From Pardosa pseudoannulata (taxonomy: Eukaryota > Arthropoda > Arachnida > Araneae > Lycosidae), in assembly GCA_032207245.1 (NCBI GenBank), contig CM063498.1:96098851-96162850 (forward strand): DNA of 64,000 nt. Reading direction: 5' to 3'. Positions 48,580 to 58,600 of the stretch are shown here, one piece after another. The translations under genes were made by a program, and so were the position numbers. Within the stretch, counting starts at the first letter, position 1, and every line of letters begins with the position of its first letter. The notes beneath the pieces are model-generated. The model ran no database searches and was not told where the DNA came from. It saw only the letters and a list, made by a program, of their open reading frames with translations.

Positions 48580-50319
48580 TTTCGGAGCCATCATTTGCCT
48601 AGTATCAGGTCTATTAAATAAATTTTTAATCAGCTAAAGGTATAGCACTATTTTATAAAAAGTAGTAGGCAAAATTATCATATACATTTACCTTTAATAT
48701 TAAAGTAGTCTAATGGGAAGTTTTTGAATAATTTATTCAGATTTTTTAAATTCTGGACAATCCCAGTACTGTTGCAAATTTATTTTTAATTGCAGCCGAG
48801 AGATGGTTATAAATAACCTGGCATTAATAACCTGCCTTTTTAAATAAAGGGGAGAAAATTTTATTTTAAGCAATTTTAAAGAGAAATACTCTAAGTATAC
48901 ATTTTAGAATTATCTAAGTTTAATAGCTTACATTCATACATTTATTTGTATAAGAATAAAATTCTAAATCTTGCTTAAGTAGTTTTAAACGGTGTGAAAG
49001 AAATAAAATTCTTAACATCTGAATATTTTCATTATTATTTGTCGTTGACTTCTTAAATTATAATTACTTTTTCAACTTTATTTCGTGTCACACAAAATAG
49101 AAATTTTTATATTTCTTAATTTCGGCTTGCTTTTTATTCTTTCATAATTCATGCCTATGACTTTCATGATTCATGCCTAAAGATAAATCAAATATGCTGT
49201 TTGTTATACATCTTCTTTGGCGCAGTTTGTCCCTAGAGGATTTAGCGACATTAAACTTATAACCAACCAACCAACCAAATATGCTGATATCAAATCAGTA
49301 AAGTAATTCAAATGTCGAGTGTGGTAGTATATGTAAAAAATGTTAGAAAAATAGCAATTTCAGCTTGTTTCTAATATTTCATCAATATGGAGGAAATTTT
49401 TAAATTAATTTTATCATTGTTCAAAAAGATTTTAATAGTTTAAATATGAAAACTTAGGTATATTTTCATGCATATATGTTGAAAACTGAATAACCTTTAG
49501 GAGTTTAGCTTAATCTCAAGATTTGTCCGTGAAATGATCACGCATGATAATTTTCAGACTTTAATCCGTTAGCAGCGAAAGTTATAACAAATTGTTCAAG
49601 ATTGTTTATAATCATTTGTACTGATAATCATTATCTGATAAAGCAGAAAAGTTGTTGTGGGCGTGTATCGGCTGTTATTCTTATCTTTGATTGAAAGTAT
49701 ATTTTATCTCTTCTTCCTATCATGGAAGATATCTTTGTAAAATTTAGTTATTTTGTTCTTAGAATGCATTAAAATTTTAGTAATGATGCGTTACCTCAAA
49801 AATGTTAAATTAATGATTTAAGCGATAATAAAGTGTAAATTTGAATTTGACAAGTTTTTATAGCAATTAGGTCAATTTCATAAAATGAAAACAAATATGC
49901 TGTTGGCAAGAGATTGGCAACATACGATTCTATCACTTGTTTCCACAGGGATCCCGAAAATTAAATGGAGATGGCATGTATAGTCTTAACTACTATAGGG
50001 TTTGAATAAGGACCGTAGGTGACACTATTTGCGTGTTCTTAGTTCAATTAGAATGTTACGCGTTGTCAGTTCTGTTTTAGTTACGCAGTAATATAGTCTT
50101 TCACGGCACTCTTTGTAATCTCCCGACACAAGCCAGTACTGTTTATGGCTATTTACAAGCAACGTTAATCATAGGACACAATTTGGAAAAAAAATCGAAA
50201 CTAATTTGGAAGTTCACTATCATCAAATATTGTCCTCGAAAAAGCGATTTCATTTTTCACATTAGTACGAATTTATTATTCTGAATTAAGTGCTTTAAAG
50301 TCGTTTTTATTTGTGTCAG
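48580..50319. other. Unassigned AT-rich sequence
   Basis: No gene. A short tRNA/SINE-like scrap (tttggcgcagtttgtccc) at about 49216 is too small to call. Confidence 0.5.
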
Positions 50320-50520
50320 AACTACTGGACATATTATAATGAAATTTTGCTTGATCATAGATTATAATACGTGTACAAAAATATTTAATAGTTATAATAT
50401 GCATTGGATTTTATGTAATACTCACCAAAGTCGGAAGGTATCATGCAGTGGTTACATATTTGAACAAAGAAAAAATGAGTTCAGGGGGGGGAAGTATCGT
50501 TTTTTCTTATAGATATATAT
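50320..50520 (+). mobile_element. Decayed left end of a long-TIR Tc1 element
   Basis: cagaactactggacatatta, cactcaccaaagtcgg and agtggttacatatttgaaca line up with the left end of the Tc1 element at 41.19-41.35 kb. The following sequence to about 50947 (including a 114-codon + frame) may be its ruined transposase, but I could not align it. Confidence 0.55.
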
Positions 50521-51240
50521 AGGCCTCACACCTTGATTTGACACTGAAAATAAAGCAGTTTGAGTTCCTCAGGCAGTTGGTCTTAATCGATCAGCAGCAG
50601 TATTGTTTTCTGGCCTTGGATGGTTCTCGAAGGGTATCAAGAGTTTCAAATGCCTTCCCTTAAGCGTTCTAATCATGAGATCTAGAGATCCAGTCCATCC
50701 ACGAATATCTTCACTTTCTAGAAAATCGTCTCAAGATAATCTCTATGTAAACGCGCTTTGTCTTGTGAAAGTAAAATCAAAGCTAACTTTACACCTGAAA
50801 TGCAAACATAGGGATCAAAGATCTCACACCTCACATTATTCACAGTGCTACTTCCAACGACATGTAGAGGTTAGAGGTATGCAAACATACACCATGATAC
50901 TTTCACAAACCATCAAGCTTAAATATCATAATGTAGTAATATTTTAAGATAACATCAGTATTAGGCTAAATTACCTGTCTTGTTAACTACTATATAAGTT
51001 TCTTCAGAAAGGTATTGCCATTGCTCTATTTCTAGAAGATCTATTTTATTAAATATTTTATTAGTGTATAATTCTTTTACTAGAAAATTATACATTTTTA
51101 TACTGTTTGGTTTAATAACTTACCTAGTTGATTAATATGACTATTTTCTAATCTTTTAGGGCGGTAAATAAAAAATCGATAAGTTGGGATGTATGGAAAA
51201 TTGATGATCTGAAATCTAGTCTTCCTTCTGCTTTAAACCT
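50521..51240 (+). other. Upstream region of the glycogenin-like gene
   Basis: No clear promoter. An acceptor-like tract ends near 51160 (tttctaatcttttag), which may mark an exon with an untranslated 5' part or simply chance. Confidence 0.45.
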
Positions 51241-52694
51241 ATGTCAGCATCTCCAGATGATCCCAGTGACAGAAAACGTGTATCGAAAGTTTCAATTTCT
51301 CCTATTTCGTCTGATTTACTGGTAGTTAGAATCAGAAAAATTAGCAGTGAAGTGAAGGAAGAGGATATTCCAAAGATGTCGTTTAAGCCTTCTCATAGGT
51401 ATCGGAAGTCTAAGGATCAAAAAGAAAATTCCAATTTCACTAAATCCACCATGACTGATGAGCAGCAAACATCTTGCAGCTACAGTCAGACGGTTCAAAG
51501 TGAACAAATGGCCTCGTCCTCAAAGTCTGATAACTTGTCTGAATCAACACCGTGTCTCAAACATGCTGCTCAAAATCTTAGTCGTAAAGCCTTAGACATT
51601 CCTTCAGAAAAAATCAGTCTATGTAATAATTGCTCAAAATCTATGTTGTCTTATATATTTTTAGTCCAAGATTTTTTAGAGGGCTTAGCTAAAGAGATAA
51701 CTGGTGATGAGACAGCTCAGTGTTTACAGTGTGTAAGAGAAGAGGTTCGAAGCAAAATAGCAAATATAGATATCAAAGAGGAGGATTTGTCAAATAGAGA
51801 AAATTTATCGTCGATTCAGAAGCATTCCGATTATAAATCGAAATCTGGAGGAACAGAAGATACCTCTAATGGTCGGCAATCTAAAAGAACTGTTAGAAAT
51901 AAATCTCATAGACAGGAATCTAGAAAAGATGAGGGCCACCAAAACCGTTTAGTAAGTAATTCGGTCCAAAGATTGACAAATCAGAAAGGTCCTCAAGTAG
52001 ATTTCCTGTATAATGTATCCCCTTCATCAAACGCAAGTCAAGAAATCAAAATGGACGGTCTTTCAAACTTCAGTTGTGAGAAGCGTATAATAAAAGATCA
52101 ACATAACTCTGATCAAAATGATTCTAACCAACAACCTGGAGTAAACCAGCAAAGTTTTAACCAACAAAGGACTCTGGAGAATCAAAATACTGGAGAGGGT
52201 AAGAGTGATTTTCTATCATATTCTTCCACGGGAGACAATGTTCATCATAATGCAGCTCCACCCTATTCAAGTGAAAAACCCGTTGATAAATTCGCGTTTA
52301 GGGCCCCAGTGGAACGGACGCAACCAAATTATGAAACTGTCCCTTCTAACGCAGAGCACCAAGAGCAAAATACTGCTGATGACTATACAGTACAATCTCC
52401 TAGTCTATTCAGAGATGGTGTCGATGGTATTGTGTCTACGTTATCGAATGCAGAACGCGAGATTTATGATAGTGCAAGAAATGGAGCTGGTTGGGAAAGT
52501 TTAACAGAGTCCCAGGAGCGACTAGGTGCTGCACCTCCTAATGGAAATTTAATTTCCTCTGAAGCTTTTGTTACATCCTGCAGAAACAATGCTGAAGCTA
52601 TTGGATGTCTTGTAGTAGGAACATCGCTTTTGCTGTGTCGTACATCAAGGACGCTTTGTGTCCTGGTTTCGGAGGGAGTCAGCACTGCATTTAG
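51241..52694 (+). CDS. Exon 1 of the glycogenin-like gene: disordered extension plus start of the GT8 fold
   Basis: This exon codes 484 residues plus two bases of codon 485 and ends at a strong donor (gtgagt). The Met at 51241 is the first after an in-frame stop at 51217. A possible acceptor (pyrimidine tract then cag at 51244-51246) and another ending near 51160 mean an upstream exon could replace this start. The extension is rich in Ser, Lys, Asn and Gln, with a Gln/Asn cluster at residues ~290-315. Cys128, Cys131, Cys161 and Cys164 form two CxxC pairs 29 residues apart around a hydrophobic stretch ([13 protein letters not shown]). The glycogenin fold starts near Ser440. Its first beta strand and the helix after it ([21 protein letters not shown]) match the family well, but the UDP-contacting loop (SCRNNAE) differs from the usual LTTNDAY. 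Confidence 0.85.
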
Positions 52695-55600
52695 GTGAGT
52701 ATTTACTTTTTAAAATGTTATCTGATTGGTTTCTAGTTATTTTCTATTTTAAGTCGTCCATCAAATGCAAACAGATAAGAGGAACAGTTTAAATATTGTC
52801 ATTCTGTGTATTTAAAATCGAAATCAAAGGAACATTTGATTAAACTGACTTCAAAGAAAATTATGTATCAGGTTATAAAAAGATCATGTTCTTAGGTGTT
52901 TAGAATACTTAATAATCAACAAGTATAATCTCGCTTGACTTTCCCTTCACTGCAATTCACTAAAATGGAAGATCTCAAAATAAGTATTTAGAAAGCTTGA
53001 TTCAATTTAAAATATTCGTAATAATTTTTGTTACCTTGAAATTAAACCGAATAAAACTAATAATCCGAAAGTGGAAATATTTTAACAGTATATTGCATAG
53101 CTAATTTTTATTTAAATTGTGTAAATTAATGCATTAGCACCAAAATTGAATTTGTAATCAGGTTAAACTGATCAAAGTTTTAACATAATTTATCAAAATA
53201 AGAAAAATTTTATTTTCTGAACGTTTTAGGAGTTCGATATAGTACAATGTGAAGGTGTTTGATGTGCGTAACATCTGACAAGAATCAATAAATATTTGTT
53301 TCGTTATTGATTATGACGAACTGTTTTCAATAAACAAATTTATCGTAGCTAAAAATTATGGAACTAACCGTTGCAATTTATTTTTTATCCATGATCAGTG
53401 TATAGATATTCTAAAGCGTGTAAAGTATATAGCTGTTTAGCAACATTTGAAACATTTACAAACCAAAACAAATATTGTAGTCTTTATTCTGGTGTAAATT
53501 GACTTGCATAGAAAATGAAGTTGTTTACATTTTGAAATCAGGTATATATTTTCTGTTTGTTGTCATTTTCAGAGGTGCTTTGTCATCAGTCTTTCAAGTG
53601 GTTCAGTATGTCAGGTCTCTAGATTCATTAGGGACTACTAAGTTAGCTTTGCTTGAACAACCAGAGCTGGGAATTACATTCGAAAAGCTGAACATCTGGC
53701 GTCTGGTCCAATTTACAAAGTGCGTCTACCTGAATCCTGACACTTTGGTAATAAGATTTGTAATGTTAGGAATAATGACTCTTTATAATGCTTTTTTTTT
53801 CTCTTCATTTATATACCATTTGTGTATAAATTTTAAAATATCTCTCTGGTTTTAAGTATTTATATATATAGTTTTATAGTATATATATATGCTTATGAGT
53901 ACATATACATACACACGTGTATGTGTGTGTGCTCGCTCGTCCGTACGTCCCCCCGAAATTTGATTGTTACTGTTTGTTAGGCTAGGTGGAAAACGCTTGG
54001 CACGGTACAGCTCGTATGAGACAGACAGGCAGGTGAATAGGCGGTGTGACGGGCATTTTGAAATCGGTTGTAGTTGAGTGGCCGAAGAGAATACATGGAA
54101 CTTTTGAAATAAAGTTTATTTTAGCATCTGGTCTCGAGGACTTTTGCATACGAAATATACGTATATGCCGTTACTTATGGCTGTGACACAGCCAATAAGT
54201 GTGTTAATAAGTCATGTGATGACGCGGGGTTAAGCTAAACTAAGGTATGTAAGATGTTATGTAAGGTTTTCTGGGGCAAGTAGAAATTAATATTGATGTA
54301 TCCAATATCCAGAACAGTTTTAAATATATTGAAATACTTTAAGTATATTGAAATTTCTATTTCTAAAGTGTGATAAATTGAAATTTCTAAAGCAAGGTAA
54401 AATCAAGCTTTAAGAATAAAAATCTTGAAATATTTTTAAAGAAATCTAAATATAATTAAATTTTAACCTTTCCTGTAATTTGAAAATGCTGGTAGTTTTT
54501 TTTAAAGTTCTGTCAAAATGAAGTTTTTTAATTTAAGTTTTTAAAACTAATTTCCACGTTACTTAGGTATTCTTTTTATGAGGTTAATATTGATATCATA
54601 CCATATTTAAAAAATAGCATGAAATGGCAACCAATTTAAAATGGCTTTACTACTAACCCGTTCGCGACCAACCTCTCGTATACTCGATGCAGCAATTTCC
54701 ATCTTATCCGTCTAGCGTCGCCTGTACGCGATGATCTCCTATTGATATTGAGTGATCAGCGTTGCGAATGCGAAATCGGAACGTTTTAATTTTTTAATGC
54801 TAGATTTAATTACTAAATACTAAGTCATTTACTTGCAGGTCCTTAAGGAGTTATTAAGACAAAATAATTTAATTTTGTCTAATATATATATGCAAACCTC
54901 AACAAATACTTTCTTTAAACAAAATTTTCTGTGTTGATTTTTTAATGATAAAACTATTTGTATAATTGGGTAGGTAATTCAAAATTGTGATGAGTTATTC
55001 TGCCGAGAGGAGTTGTCTGCAGTACCCGATATTGGCTGGCCTGATTGCTTTAACAGTGGAGTTTTTGTTTTTTCGCCTTCTGTTCACACCTTCTGGCAGC
55101 TTTTAGAATTTGCCGAGAGACAAGGCAGCTATGACGGTAAACTGTATTAATGTTTGTTTTTTAAAATTCGTTTTGATGTTGAACTAATTTGATGGCTTGT
55201 GTTTATTGCTTAGTTATTGATCATATAAATGCATTTAATGCAGCCTCCACACTATGACCAATTGTTCATCACTTCCTGATTGTGGCCTTGAACGATGGTT
55301 CACGGGTTGTATCCACACACGCTGGGCCACACAATGAGCCAAGTGCGTGGATTCGTCCATAGGATCTATTGCGCACTTTAACTGCGCATCTGGCTACCTT
55401 TAATCTTCGGAGAAAAACCGCCTCCGAAGCCATTGTGCCGCCATCGACCACGATAAGCCATACCCCCTCCAGACGGTGGTAATGGCTTGCAGTGGACCAT
55501 AGTGTGGAGGGTCCTTAAAATATGACATTAAGTCACGAGGTCAAATGTCTTTATCAATGGTGTTATTTTTTCCTTAATGTGTTACAAGTGTACATAAACC

Positions 55601-58600
55601 ATTACTGTTTCTCCGAATCAGCACATGCAAGATTTTTAAAGTGGTGTACGTTTTCAATATATTATTGGTGAAATGATTGTAAATTGCTGCAATTTTTAGT
55701 TAAGGCAAGATTACTTGTATTTTATGAATATAGATAAAATTCGATTTTTTAGGCAGATTTTGGACAATAGTAGATGACTGGGATGCAATTTTCATATTTA
55801 TGTTCTTCATGTGTCACAGAAAGGAACATTTCTAAAAATTATTTTAGAAAGGATCAATATATTGTACAAATAATGTAAAGGTTGTTTAAAATTATTAAAA
55901 TAATAAAGCATAATAAATCGAAACTACCCCAATTTATATTCCCGAGGAAAACTTAAAAAGGGCAGAATGTGATTAAAGGAATATTGAGTTAAAGGTCATA
56001 CGTGGAGGATCTATTAATGGAAGGAATAAATTGGATCCTAATCTTAAGTAGTCGATAATATTCACTGGGTTTTTTTATCCTTTCACAAAATGTTTATCAG
56101 TGTAATTAAATTTGGAAGAGACTAATTTTCTGTTTATATGAAAAGCAGACTTATTTTAACTTCTAGGTAAATAGTTAAAAGGTCATACGACTGTTAAATC
56201 GTCAAAAAATTTGATTTTTCAGAAAAATATGTGAAAAGTAATTCAGTTCTGAACATTAAAATAAAATCCGCTTAAAAAATTCCAGTATTGAGAGGAGTTG
56301 TGTCAAAACCTGTCAGCTATTTACTGTAAACAAATTTAAACTTGCAAAACTTTAACTTGATCTTCTTCAAATTGTGTTTTTACAAGTAACGCGCATGTTA
56401 TCTCAAACTTTTAATATTTTTAATAAAGTTTTTATAGCTTATATACAATATAATTTTAATCCAACGAAACCTACATTTTCTTGTATGTTTCCCAAATATA
56501 TATTGTTTTTTTTGCAATGATAAATTTTTACTTTTTAAGGAAAAACTAACCTTTTAATAATATTTTTAAAATATATGCATCTTAAATATATACAAACTGA
56601 GATTCTAAGTTATTTTGAGATATTGTAGTATGTTTTAAAACAATAAGTTTGTCTTAAACTTAATTATATTGTTAGTAATCATGCACGTTAGCCTTGATAT
56701 CATTTTTGCTAACGACAAAGTGTCTCTTATTTAAAAATTTCTAAAAAAAATGTGTTTTAAAAATGAATGATATGTATGTGTAAAGATAATTTGTTCTATG
56801 TTAAAAAATTATGTTTGTAAATCTGGTAGTTTTCTAGGTATGAGAAGTCAAAAATGATATATTTAAAAACATTTTTTCGATTTTTAAGAGTTGCATGAAC
56901 CATTTAACTATTAGTTTATTTGTTAATGTATGTCTTCAAGATTTATTTTGTCCTATGTGTTAGTAGTGAGGGTATCTAAAAGTCGAATGGTATTTAATAA
57001 TACATTTATAATTTTAGTATATTTATTTTCAGCTTAGTTTTAATTTACTGCACTTATTTCCCGAGGACAATGGTGCTGAACGATGGCCGATTGGTTAGGG
57101 TGCTGGCTTTCGATACCTGAGTTCGTGGGTTCGAATCCCACAGTGGCATGGATGTTCATAGCCGTTCGAAATCAGCTTAAAGCTGTAGGTCCCGTTCTCA
57201 TTAGCCCTCATGTTGCAAAAAGTAGACCGTAGCACTCCACTCCAAACCAAACCAAACCCAATGAGGTTAAATTGCATGGACGACTTGGTACTTCTTCTAG
57301 GAATGCGTTACATACAGTACTACAGCACTCTTTTATGTAAAAAAAATTGCGATAAAGCTATTTTATAAGCTGAGCACATATATTAATATTTTGCAGGTGG
57401 TGACCAGGGGCTTTTGAATTCTTATTTTAACTCTTGGTCTTCTGATATCAGCAAGAAATTATCCTTCATTTACAATCTTATGGCCAATGTCAGCTACACG
57501 TATACTCCTGCATTCAGGCAGTAAGTAATTATTAGTTCATTTTTTATTTTGTAAGTATTTAGTGAAAGGACCTTTACAAATGGAGCTTAACTGGTATCAA
57601 TGTAAGTTGTATTTATTAATGTACTAATACATTTTATATCTTCAGTAACTTTTTTAGACCACTGTGAGGGATGGATGTTTAACCCTAGGCCGTTATTCCT
57701 AGACAATTTTGTAAAAATTTATTGAAAGAGCGGAAAGGAAAATAAATCACATGCTCAACTAAAAAAAGGGATTACTGCACATTAAAATTGTCAGCTTTTT
57801 AAAAGTTTGACATTTTAATTGCAAAACGTCGTAGAGACGTAGAGATGGTGTTCAATAAACTCAAATTACTTTCACAGTTTAAATAAATTGAACGTTTATC
57901 ATTAGCTTCGAGATCTGTTATCATTTTTGATTTACTACTTTGTGATATACTGCGATCGGACAAAACTACGTTATTGAGTATCTGTGATGCACGATCTCTT
58001 TTTCTTTTATACGAAAAAGTTTCAAACATAGCCCTTTCAGTATCTCAATGAAAATAAGTACAATGATTAGCACAATATACAATCCTATAGATTAACAAAT
58101 TTTCTTTTTTAATTTTTTTTTAAAATCTCCGTTGCTTGATTTTGAACTTTAACGGCAGTATTTAATACGTCCTATTGAATTTTCTTCACACCTCGTTTAT
58201 ACTAAGATATCTCGGGTAATTTTCTAATTTTCTGGCGTATTTGGATTCTGAAGTATTGAGCCATATTGAACTTTGAGATAAAAAGGACTTCTTAAATTTT
58301 TATTCCTTTTGACATTTATAAAAAAAATAGGGTACAGGCCACTAAATTAATATTGGATGGAAAAATGCAAACATTGGAAGATTTGATCTACGTAATTTTC
58401 ACTGGTACCTGTTTAATATTTTTGAAGGAGTTTGTATGGATTCGCAGTCTTGCTAGTAAAGTGTAAGTGCGTAACAAATAAGGACTGGTTTTTCATTTTT
58501 GTAGTTAATACTGCACTTTAAGAAACTTTGTTTCATAAAGTATTTTGATTTACCGTTCTTTCTTTCTCAAATAAACAGTTATATTTTAACACCCCATAAT

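Larger units (their letters stand above)
55137..57396 (+). other. Intron 3 of the glycogenin-like gene
   Basis: 2260 bases in phase 1, carrying the MITE near its start and a SINE near its end. The middle (about 55520-57060) is AT-rich with nothing recognised. Confidence 0.8.

Noticed and set aside
50603..50947. 114-codon + frame as a host gene
   Set aside because: It follows a decayed Tc1 left end. No domain or splice context was recognised, so it is more likely transposon debris.
52205..52504. 99-codon + frame, and 63- and 73-codon minus frames, inside glycogenin exon 1
   Set aside because: Shadows of the 485-codon frame. Only that frame continues in phase into exons 2-5.
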